Under the pieces are notes generated by a model. The model saw only the letters and a program-made list of their open reading frames with translations, had not been told where the DNA came from and did no database searches. 13,989 bases of DNA from Candidatus Nomurabacteria bacterium (GTDB lineage Bacteria > Patescibacteriota > Minisyncoccia > Phycocordibacterales > UBA9973), in contig CAIQAW010000011.1 of the NCBI GenBank assembly GCA_903869875.1, positions 1 to 13,989 on the forward strand. The letters run 5' to 3'. The translations under genes were made by a program, and so were the position numbers. This document shows, piece after piece, positions 7,377 through 13,604 of this stretch (its first letter is position 1; every line of letters starts with the position of its first letter).

Positions 7377-8115
7377 TTTGCTTCTAATAAAATTGGAAGC
7401 AAAATAAAAGGACTGTTATAAGGCAACATTGATAAACAAAAACATTAAGGTATCGCTACCTAATCTAACTATATGCTTTAAAATCTGTGTATGAAAAATA
7501 CTAAGAATGGCTACTACTAAGGTTTTATGCTACCATAGGTAATATGAAGTCTAGTAAAAAAGTAGTTCATGCAGACAAAAAGCAGGAAAGACTAAATCCG
7601 CAATGGATTGTTGGTTTTACTGATGGAGAGGGATGTTTTACAGTAGGCATAATCAAAAACACCACAACCAAAACAGGTTGGCAGGTGTTTCCTGAATTTG
7701 TCATTTCTCAAGGTGAGAAAAGTAAAAACGTCCTTTTACAAATACAAGAGTTTTTCTCTTGTGGAATAGTAAAAATCAACAGACGCAACGATACTCACCG
7801 CGAACACATGTATAGATACTGTGTTCGTTCGATAAAAGAACTAAATGATAATATCATTCCTTTCTTTGAAAAGTATCCGATGCATACTAGTAAACAAAAC
7901 GATTTTATTCTTTTTAAAAAAGTTGTACAAATTATGTACACCGATTCAAAAAGAGATGAGCATTTTGTAAAACGAGTATCCAAAATAATTTCTTTGATGA
8001 ATACAAAGAAAAAACGCAGAATTTAGAATCCCTAGAGACCATACGTTAGACTCTGATAGAAATATCAGGGAAGATAGAGTCCGTACTTTATGGCGACATA
8101 AAGCTAACATAATAG
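7377..8115 (+). mobile_element. Candidate group I intron in 23S at position 1931, with homing endonuclease
   Basis: 23S homology breaks after CCTAAGGT (U1931 equivalent, 7376) and resumes at AGCGAA (8116), leaving a 739-nt insert. The exon ends in U and the insert ends in G, as in group I introns. Core-like elements are an R-like TAGAGACCATACG (8033-8045), an S-like AGATAGAGTCCG (8072-8083), a P3 candidate TCTAAC (7464-7469)/GTTAGA (8045-8050), a P8 hairpin TGATA-GAAA-TATCA (8054-8067), and a P9 hairpin CTTTAT/ATAAAG (8086-8103). P4 and P6 were not resolved. Group I introns at bacterial L1931 are known from Thermotoga. The site lies within the I-CeuI recognition region. Confidence 0.85.
7544..8026 (+). 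CDS. Single-motif LAGLIDADG homing endonuclease, intron-encoded
   Basis: Enzymes of this type cut intronless 23S alleles and so drive intron homing. The 160-aa product has one LAGLIDADG-type motif, WIVGFTDGEGCF (residues 21-32), whose second acidic residue (E29) corresponds to the metal-binding position of the family. A typical FPEFVISQGEKSKNVLLQIQEFF strand-helix segment and a C-terminal helix follow. One motif and ~160 aa match homodimeric I-CreI-like enzymes (163 aa). The ORF is free-standing within the intron, between the 5' core elements and the R/S region, and is not in frame with anything upstream. The N-terminus is basic. The gene looks intact, so homing may be active; cleavage specificity is inferred only from the host site. 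Confidence 0.93.
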   Translation: MKSSKKVVHADKKQERLNPQWIVGFTDGEGCFTVGIIKNTTTKTGWQVFPEFVISQGEKSKNVLLQIQEFFSCGIVKINRRNDTHREHMYRYCVRSIKELNDNIIPFFEKYPMHTSKQNDFILFKKVVQIMYTDSKRDEHFVKRVSKIISLMNTKKKRRI

Positions 8116-8778
8116 AGCGAAGTACCTTGTCGGGTAAGTTCCTACGCGCACGAATGGCGTAATGACTGGAGAACTGTCTCGAAGACTTGCTCGGTGAAAA
8201 TACAATATCGGTGAAGATGCCGATTACCTGCAGTTAGACGAAAAGACCCCGGAAGCTTTACTGCAACTTGATATTGAGCATACGCGACCACTGCGTAGCA
8301 TAGATGGGAGAGGTTATACGTACGATTTCGGTTGTACGGTACTCGTCAGTGAAATACCATTCTTTGTTTGTGTATGTTCTAATCTGTACGGCAAAAACGT
8401 ACGGAGACAGTATCTGGTGGGTAGTTTGACTGGGGCGGTCTCCTCCTAAATTGTAACGGAGGAATTTATTAAGGTTAGTTAGGCGCGAATGGAAACCGTG
8501 CCGATAGTGCAAGGGCATAAACTAGCTTAACTGTAAGAGGTACTTCTCGAGCAGACACGAAAGTGGAACCTAGTGAACCGACGGTTCGTGTTAGACGCGG
8601 CCGAAGATTAATGGATAGAAGCTACTCCGGGGATAACAGGCTAGTTCCGCCTAAGAGTTCATATCGACGGCGGAGTTCGGCACCTCGATGTCGGCTCACC
8701 TTATCCTGGTGGTGGAGAAGCTACCAAGGGTTTGGCTGTTCGCCAATTAAAAAGGTACGCGAGCTGGGTTCAAACCGT

Positions 8779-9177
8779 CTAGGATGCAAGGGCATAGGTG
8801 ACAGGTTACAGGTGATAGAAAAATGCAGTAATGCATCTACTACAACCCATAACCTACAACCTATAACCTTGTTTTCTGGACCCGTTTGAACCCGAGGGAT
8901 TACACTGTTGGAGACAATATGTAATCGTTAGACATCACATCACGGCGGATATATACAGTAATGTATTATATTGCAATTCAACTTATATCGGTAAAACCCC
9001 ATGCGGGTAATACCGAGGGAAGAGAAATCACCCGTAGAGACTAAACGTTGAAACACTCAATATGATGAGTGTATATTATAGTCCGATCCCTTTAGTAATA
9101 AAGGTTCTAGTATATGGTTGTTAGGAAATCGTACCCCTAACACATAACGCCCATATACCGGAAGTAAAACATAGATG
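8779..9177 (+). mobile_element. Candidate group I intron in 23S at position 2593, no ORF
   Basis: 23S homology stops after GGGTTCAAACCGT (U2593 equivalent, 8778) and resumes at CGTGAGACAGG (9178). The 399-nt insert ends in G. The core is clear: P3 TTCAAC (8977-8982)/GTTGAA (9047-9052), P4 TCGGTA (8988-8993)/TACCGA (9011-9016), P5 ACCC/GGGT (8996-9008), R TAGAGACTAAACG (9035-9047), P7 GACTA (9039-9043)/TAGTC (9079-9083), P8 ACACTCA/TGAGTGT (9053-9072), and P9 CCTTTA-GTAA-TAAAGG (9089-9104). It has no endonuclease ORF. It occupies the same site as the Chlamydomonas chloroplast intron that encodes I-CreI. Confidence 0.9.
8787..8871 (+). repeat. Heptad-repeat hairpin, copy B, inside the position-2593 intron
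   Basis: The left arm is AGGTGAC, AGGTTAC, AGGTGAT (8796-8816). The right arm, read as reverse complement, is AGGTTAT, AGGTTGT, AGGTTAT (from 8848-8868). An outer clamp CAAGG (8787-8791) pairs with CCTTG (8867-8871), and the inner pairs ATAGGT/ACCTAT and AGGTT/AACCT are separated by internal loops. The core has ATGCA-GTA-ATGCAT (8823-8836). The layout matches copy A (1468-1535) although the heptad sequence differs. Confidence 0.6.
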
Positions 9178-9519
9178 CGTGAGACAGGTTGGTCTCCTAT
9201 CTACTGCAGGCGTTGATTCTTGAGAAGATCTGCCCTTAGTACGAGAGGACCGGGGTGGACGAATCTCTGGTGTACCGGCTCTTGCGCCCGCAGGACCGCC
9301 GGGTAGCTAAATTCGGAATGGATAACCTCTGAAAGCATCTAAGAGGGAAGCCAACTTCAAGATAAGGAATCGATTGAGAACCCTGAGAGATGATCAGGTT
9401 GATAGGCACTATGTGGAAGCGCAGTAATGCGTTGAGCAAAGGTGTACTAATTGTTCGATTCCTATTAGGAAATTTGCGAATAATGTTGAAAATGACTTTT
9501 TATACAAGCAGGCATGAAT

Positions 9520-9640
<121 letters not shown>

Positions 9641-9662
9641 ATTTATGCAAACCAGTGAATAC

Positions 9663-9704
9663 AATCAAAAAACCCGCATAGTTTACTATATGGGTTTTTT
9701 GATT
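9663..9704 (+). terminator. Rho-independent terminator of the rRNA unit
   Basis: AATCAAAAAACCC (9663-9675) pairs perfectly with GGGTTTTTTGATT (9692-9704). The inner bases CATA/TATA partly extend the stem, and the right arm contains six Ts. Confidence 0.92.
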
Positions 9705-9763
9705 TGTATTTTTTTTCAAAAAGACTTCTCGATATGTGCAACTAAGCGCGACTAATTTTTTTA

Positions 9764-9779
9764 TTTTTGTTATACTACA
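9764..9779 (+). promoter_or_regulatory. Promoter -10 box with possible leaderless start
   Basis: TATACT (9771-9776) lies only 6 bases before the ATG at 9783, so the predicted transcript start would fall at or next to the start codon. The -35 is weak (GCGACT, 9748-9753). The 16-base string at 9764-9779 recurs exactly at 13155-13170 upstream of the DGR template. Confidence 0.5.
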
Positions 9780-9782
9780 CAC

Positions 9783-10574
9783 ATGTCATGGTCAGCGCGT
9801 AGACAACTTGTAGTTATATTTTTAGTGCTTATCTTTGTTGGTGGGCCGGTTTCGTATTTCTTATACAAAACTTTTTCCCGTCCACCTATATGTTTTGATA
9901 ATAAAAAAAATGGCGACGAAGCAGGTATAGACTGTGGGGGTAGTTGCAGTTTATTCTGCCCACAACAAAAGTCTGACCCATTAGTACTATGGAGCCGTTT
10001 CCAACGTGTTACAGACCGTGTGTACAACGTAGTCGCCTATATAGAAAACCAAAACTCTGACGCAGTGGCTATAGATGTACCATATACATTTACACTTTAC
10101 GATGCGCAAAACATACCCATTGCTACACGCACTGGCACAACTTTTATAAACCCAAATGGCAGACAACCTATATTTGAAAGCGGTATTGATGTAGGTAAAA
10201 AAGTTCCAGCTTTTGTACGTTTCGTTTGGAACGCTGTACCTGCGTGGCACAAAACTTCAATAAACTCAGGAATACTACCAGTAGAAATAGGTAGTGTGCG
10301 TGCAACAGACATAGACACACTACCGCGTGTAACTAGTCGTATAACAAACCGTGGTACAGCTACATTACCGCCAGGTGAAGTTATAATTTTCGTATACGAC
10401 GAAGAAGACAATGTACGTGCTTTTTCTAAAACATTACTTGACCCATTAATATACAACCAAACTCAACCCGTTGTTTTTTCTTGGCCGCAAGGTTTCGGTA
10501 CAGGTACTTTTAGGTACCAACTAATTCCAGTTATCAATGCTACAACTTTAAACCCAAACAACTATGCAAAGTAG
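9783..10574 (+). CDS. Membrane-anchored exported protein with CFDNxxNGDExGIDCGGSC motif
   Basis: The 263-aa product has a short basic N-terminus (MSWSARR), one hydrophobic segment at about residues 9-27, then a Cys-rich motif CFDNKKNGDEAGIDCGGSCSLFC (residues about 37-59). The remainder (about 70-255) is beta-rich and looks like one or two immunoglobulin-like or FxLYD-like beta domains. The topology is probably an N-terminal anchor with the rest outside the membrane. A related NGDExGxDCGGxC motif is known in extracellular proteins, where it may be disulphide-bonded or bind metal; the function here is unknown. The gene overlaps the SEDS gene by 11 bp, so translation is probably coupled and a role in envelope assembly is plausible. 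No Shine-Dalgarno sequence is visible. Confidence 0.85.
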   Translation: MSWSARRQLVVIFLVLIFVGGPVSYFLYKTFSRPPICFDNKKNGDEAGIDCGGSCSLFCPQQKSDPLVLWSRFQRVTDRVYNVVAYIENQNSDAVAIDVPYTFTLYDAQNIPIATRTGTTFINPNGRQPIFESGIDVGKKVPAFVRFVWNAVPAWHKTSINSGILPVEIGSVRATDIDTLPRVTSRITNRGTATLPPGEVIIFVYDEEDNVRAFSKTLLDPLIYNQTQPVVFSWPQGFGTGTFRYQLIPVINATTLNPNNYAK

Positions 10575-11685
10575 ACTACGTGGTATCGACTGGGTTATGG
10601 TTTTAGCAATTCTACCTATTATGGTTGCGGGTTTGGTTAGTATGCGTAGCCTTACCACAACTACAAACTTTTTTAGCCACCAGTTAATATGGATAAGTAT
10701 TTCTTTTGCTGTTTTCTTTTTGGCCAGTCAGGCAGACTTTCGTTTCTTAAAAAGAAGCGACATTTTGGTACGTATATTCCTTGTTCTAGCAAGTTTACTT
10801 TTACTTTTGTTTTTAGTTAGTAAAAGCGTTAACGGTGCAACCAGTTGGTTTCAGTTGGGTGGGGTAGCGTTTCAACCGGTAGACATGATGAAGCTGGCGG
10901 TTATTATTATTTTGGCCAAATATTTTTCTCGTAGGCATGTTGAAATAGCTCAGTGGAAGCATTTATTTATTTCCGGCCTATACGCATTTATACCTTTTAT
11001 GTTGGTTTTCTTGCAACCAGACTTTGGTTCAGCAATGATAATAGGTGTTATATGGTTCGGTATGTTACTGGTGTCTGGGTTGGGCCGTAAACAACTTCTG
11101 ATTGTGCTATCTATAGCCGCAGTGTTGTTTGCATTTTTGTGGGTAGGGGTATTTAAGCCATACCAAAAAGCCCGTATTTTAAACTTTATAAACCCATCTG
11201 CAGATGTACGTAAAACAGGCTATAACGCCCTACAGTCGACCATAGCCGTCGGTTCTGGGCAGTTTGTCGGCAAGGGCGTTGGTTATGGTACACAGAGTCG
11301 TTTACAGTTTTTACCTGAACACGAAACAGACTTTATATTTGCAGCTTTTGCCGAAGAATGGGGTTTTGTAGGGGCAGTATTGTTGCTGTTGCTTTACGGT
11401 ATTATTTTCTGGCGTATATATGACACAGCCACAAAAGGCGAAACAAATTTCGAAGTATTGTTCGGTGTAGGTGTGGCCATATATTTACTAACACATATTA
11501 TTATAAACATCGGCATGAATATCGGCATAATGCCGGTAACGGGTATACCACTACCTCTAATGAGTTACGGTGGTTCGCATTTAGTTACAGAAATGTTGGC
11601 ACTAGGGTTGTTGTCGTCAACACGTCGTTATGCACGTGCAACACACCGCAGTAGTATGACAACTATGTTAGTAGGTGGTGTGTAA
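10564..11685 (+). CDS. rodA: SEDS-family peptidoglycan glycosyltransferase, RodA/FtsW-like
   Basis: SEDS proteins polymerise lipid II into glycan strands in the membrane with a partner class B penicillin-binding protein. The 373-aa product has about ten hydrophobic segments and the family signatures: GATSWFQLGGVAFQPVDMMKLAVI (91-114), FLQPDFGSAMI (149-159), QSTIAVGSGQFVGKGVGYGTQS (224-245), the loop LPEHETDFIFA (250-260) with the putative catalytic Asp D256, and IPLPLMSYGGSHL (328-340). The common QPSE becomes QPVD. RodA is preferred over FtsW because of the overall RodA-like motif spacing and the absence of division genes nearby, but this is a judgement. It starts inside the preceding gene and is followed 12 bp later by a PAP2 phosphatase, suggesting one envelope-synthesis operon. 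Confidence 0.92.
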   Translation: MQSRLRGIDWVMVLAILPIMVAGLVSMRSLTTTTNFFSHQLIWISISFAVFFLASQADFRFLKRSDILVRIFLVLASLLLLLFLVSKSVNGATSWFQLGGVAFQPVDMMKLAVIIILAKYFSRRHVEIAQWKHLFISGLYAFIPFMLVFLQPDFGSAMIIGVIWFGMLLVSGLGRKQLLIVLSIAAVLFAFLWVGVFKPYQKARILNFINPSADVRKTGYNALQSTIAVGSGQFVGKGVGYGTQSRLQFLPEHETDFIFAAFAEEWGFVGAVLLLLLYGIIFWRIYDTATKGETNFEVLFGVGVAIYLLTHIIINIGMNIGIMPVTGIPLPLMSYGGSHLVTEMLALGLLSSTRRYARATHRSSMTTMLVGGV

Positions 11686-11697
11686 TTAAATATAAAT

Positions 11698-12315
11698 ATG
11701 AACACTGAAATAAATTTAAAAATTTTCAATACATTACATAGCTTGGCTTTTCATTATGCATGGTTCGACAAACTTGTTATTTTTCTTTCAAACAATTTTG
11801 GCTATCTGTTAATCATTGTTTGTTTTGTGTATTTGCTTTTTCGCCATATAGACCCGTCTGACAAACATACAATTATAAACTGGCAAACACCACACCCGGT
11901 GCTACGCCGCCGTATTAAGGAGATTATATTTATTTTCGGTGGGGCAGGGTTTTCTTGGTTGTTAGTTACTGGACTGAAGGATCTTTTTGTAAACCCTCGT
12001 CCATTTATACTATACCCAAGTATTGAAACTTTGTTTCGTTTTGGTTCGTTTGAATCTTTTCCATCGGGCCACTCGGCATTCTATGCTGCATTAGCTGTGT
12101 CTATATTTGCATACCACCGTCGGGCAGGTATATGGTTTGCGGTAGGGGCTGTTGTTATAGGCGTGTCGCGTGTTATAGCTGGGGTGCATTTTCCATTAGA
12201 CGTATTGTTTGGTTTTATATTCGGGGCATCAGTAGCCACACTAGTCTATGCCACATTCCGGGCACTAGCTAAACGCTATAAAAAACAAGTAGATTTTGTA
12301 TTTGAAAAGCTATAA
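11698..12315 (+). CDS. PAP2-family membrane phosphatase, probable undecaprenyl-pyrophosphate phosphatase
   Basis: The 205-aa product contains the three PAP2 signature motifs: K94-x6-R101-P102 (KDLFVNPRP), P122-SGH-S126, and SR-x5-H-x3-D (S157, R158, H164, D168). H125 and H164 are the expected catalytic pair. Five or six hydrophobic segments place it in the membrane. PAP2 enzymes of this size (PgpB/BcrC-like) dephosphorylate undecaprenyl pyrophosphate or other lipid phosphates. Recycling of the lipid carrier fits the neighbouring SEDS polymerase, but substrate specificity is inference. It starts 12 bp after the SEDS gene in an AAATATG context with no Shine-Dalgarno sequence, and appears to end the operon. 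Confidence 0.92.
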   Translation: MNTEINLKIFNTLHSLAFHYAWFDKLVIFLSNNFGYLLIIVCFVYLLFRHIDPSDKHTIINWQTPHPVLRRRIKEIIFIFGGAGFSWLLVTGLKDLFVNPRPFILYPSIETLFRFGSFESFPSGHSAFYAALAVSIFAYHRRAGIWFAVGAVVIGVSRVIAGVHFPLDVLFGFIFGASVATLVYATFRALAKRYKKQVDFVFEKL

Positions 12316-12336
12316 ACCCTTATTTTGCAAGGTTTT
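12314..12336 (+). terminator. Weak candidate terminator after the PAP2 gene
   Basis: AAACC-c-TT (12314-12321, one bulged C) pairs with AAGGTTT (12329-12335) around a 7-nt loop, with a short T run. It overlaps the PAP2 stop codon region. The stem is short. Confidence 0.4.
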
Positions 12337-12344
12337 AATAACTA

Positions 12345-12373
12345 TTGACTTTATATACAAATAGGTGTATAAT
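12345..12373 (+). promoter_or_regulatory. Strong sigma70-type promoter for the DGR target gene
   Basis: TTGACT (12345-12350) and TATAAT (12368-12373) are separated by exactly 17 bp. The predicted start near 12380 gives a ~79-base 5' UTR containing CTCTC (12393-12397) and GAGAG (12423-12427), which could pair. Confidence 0.82.
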
Positions 12374-12458
12374 ACAGATAGAAAATAGTAACCCTCTCGC
12401 TATATTCCGACTTGTTAAAACAGAGAGAATTTTCATAATTTAATAAATAATATTTGTC

Positions 12459-13076
12459 ATGGCAAAAAAAGTCACAGGCGAAGTCCTGAATCAGAATTAC
12501 GAACTTCAAGTAAAGTTCAATGAGTTGTATCGTCAGATCAATCAAAATAACGGTTACCCGTTTGTTTTTGAAAACCTCTTATCACATCTGCAAGATGCAG
12601 TTGAAGGTAAGTTTAAAAACGATGAAGCAACTACTGTTAAATTGGTTGGTAATCACGAAATTAATACCGACATAACACCTAACATGCCTTTTGATGGAGC
12701 AAAAATTGAAAAGCATGGTAGAGCCGGTAAAATTGTTTTAGATTTTAGTAAGATAAATTTATATTTATCTGAAAAACAAAAAACTGGCTCTATCATTGGA
12801 CACGATCTGCGAAAGGAATTGGAAGGTAAAAAGGCTATGAACGCTTGTGTTCTGGACTACCTTTTAGCTAACCCACACCTTATTCCGGAAGATTGGAAGA
12901 AAGATTCAAAAGGAAATACACGTTTTATTTTCTTCTGGGGTACAATTTTCCGCGACACCGACGCCTTCCTGTTTGTTCGTTACCTGTACTGGGACGGCGG
13001 CGAGTGGCAGTCGTACTACGGTTGGCTCGGCAGCAACTGGGGTGTCAACGACCCGGCTGCTGTTTCCGCAAGTTAA
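12459..13076 (+). CDS. DGR target protein with C-terminal variable domain
   Basis: The 205-aa product is diversified at its C-terminus by the retroelement. Residues 1-~60 look helical (LQVKFNELYRQINQNNG, FENLLSHLQDAVEGKF). Residues 60-110 may be a beta-rich linker domain, and residues about 110-205 resemble the C-type-lectin-like fold of DGR targets (ACVLDYLLANPHLIPEDWK, FIFFWGTIFRD, then the variable part). Residues 164-203 are encoded by VR. Fourteen codons differ from TR (residues 166, 168, 169, 170, 172, 179, 180, 182, 186, 188, 191, 192, 195, 198), while the scaffold VRYLYW, WQS, WL, W and PAAVS is unchanged. No signal peptide is seen, so the protein may be cytosolic or leave by another route. 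The ligand is unknown. It is a single-gene unit with a strong promoter and terminator. Confidence 0.93.
   Translation: MAKKVTGEVLNQNYELQVKFNELYRQINQNNGYPFVFENLLSHLQDAVEGKFKNDEATTVKLVGNHEINTDITPNMPFDGAKIEKHGRAGKIVLDFSKINLYLSEKQKTGSIIGHDLRKELEGKKAMNACVLDYLLANPHLIPEDWKKDSKGNTRFIFFWGTIFRDTDAFLFVRYLYWDGGEWQSYYGWLGSNWGVNDPAAVSAS
12948..13071 (+). repeat. DGR variable repeat (VR)
   Basis: VR matches the template repeat at 13406-13529 (offset 458). In the 121-bp core (12948-13068) there are 17 differences, all at positions where TR has A: 12 A-to-G, 4 A-to-T and 1 A-to-C. Two further A-type differences sit at the very edges (12947, 13069). The final 18 bases of the core (13051-13068) are identical to TR and are the likely initiation-of-mutagenic-homing sequence. 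VR ends at the target gene's stop codon. Confidence 0.96.
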
Positions 13077-13090
13077 GCACTCGTGACTTT

Positions 13091-13117
13091 GGTCTATGGA
13101 CTTTTAGTACTTAGACC
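13091..13117 (+). other. Hairpin downstream of VR
   Basis: GGTCTA (13091-13096) pairs with TAGACC (13112-13117), and the loop can add ACT/AGT (13100-13108 region). A hairpin or cruciform just after VR is known to promote retrohoming in the Bordetella phage DGR. Its role here is inference from position. Confidence 0.45.
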
Positions 13118-13125
13118 TTTGTCCT

Positions 13126-13159
13126 AAATCCGAATTTTTTATAAAATTCGGATTTTTTT
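13126..13159 (+). terminator. Rho-independent terminator of the DGR target gene
   Basis: AAATCCGAATTTT (13126-13138) pairs perfectly with AAAATTCGGATTT (13143-13155) around a 4-nt loop, followed by Ts to 13159. Confidence 0.9.
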
Positions 13160-13167
13160 GTTATACT
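13139..13167 (+). promoter_or_regulatory. Candidate promoter of the template RNA
   Basis: TATACT (13162-13167) lies 17 bp after TTATAA (13139-13144), a 4/6 match to the -35 consensus that overlaps the target-gene terminator. The 16 bases at 13155-13170 are identical to the promoter region at 9764-9779, which supports the -10 call. Confidence 0.55.
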
Positions 13168-13173
13168 ACAAAT

Positions 13174-13572
13174 GGGAATAGGCGAATCTGTATACGACTA
13201 AGGTTATATACTGCCGAAACCAGTATCCATATGTGCAGAGTATGGTAAATCAAGATTTGCTATAGCGTCAGATATGCAGAAACTTCAAAAAATGAAGATA
13301 CTTGGTATGTCATAGTGGGTAATTATGATTACGAATAATATACAGTAATATTTTTTACAAATACAAGTATTAAATATGCAGTGGAATAGATGCTATGACA
13401 TACGATTCCGCAACACCAACGACAACCTGTATGTTCGTTACCTGTACTGGAACGACGGCAAGTGGCAGTCGAACTACAATTGGCTCGACAACAACTGGAA
13501 TGTCAACAACCCGGCTGCTGTTTCCGAAACTTTCTTCATTTCTCCTTCGTTATATTGCGGGGGAGTTTTTAT
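13174..13572 (+). ncRNA. DGR template-repeat RNA gene
   Basis: A ~400-nt transcription unit is predicted from the promoter at 13139-13167 to the terminator at 13542-13576. It holds about 230 nt of leader without a convincing ORF, then TR. The strand is the same as the target gene. A 79-codon open frame over TR (13376-13615) is most likely incidental to its protein-like content, because TR serves as RNA template rather than message. Both ends are predictions. Confidence 0.7.
13406..13529 (+). repeat. DGR template repeat (TR)
   Basis: This is the donor copy for VR at 12948-13071. The 121-bp core has 33 adenines, of which 17 are altered in VR, and none of the other 88 positions differs. The adenines fall mainly in AAC, AAT and GAC codons when read in the target frame, the codon design typical of DGR templates. 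The match stops abruptly upstream of 13405 and after 13529. Confidence 0.96.
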
Positions 13573-13576
13573 TTTT
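13542..13576 (+). terminator. Rho-independent terminator after TR
   Basis: CTCCTTCG (13542-13549) pairs with CGGGGGAG (13558-13565) over 8 bp (two G-U) around an 8-nt loop, followed by TTTTTATTTTT. Confidence 0.78.
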
Positions 13577-13604
13577 GCACTACAAAAATCATGTCGGAAT
13601 ATTT

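Noticed and set aside
8563..8889. A 108-codon ORF across the end of 23S exon 2 and intron 2
   Set aside because: It runs through conserved peptidyl-transferase-centre rRNA and into the heptad hairpin; it is an accidental open frame.
13227..13346. Short open stretch (ending ..YVIVGNYDYE) in the leader before TR
   Set aside because: About 30 codons, no plausible start codon or ribosome-binding site, and no recognisable family; it is more likely leader RNA.
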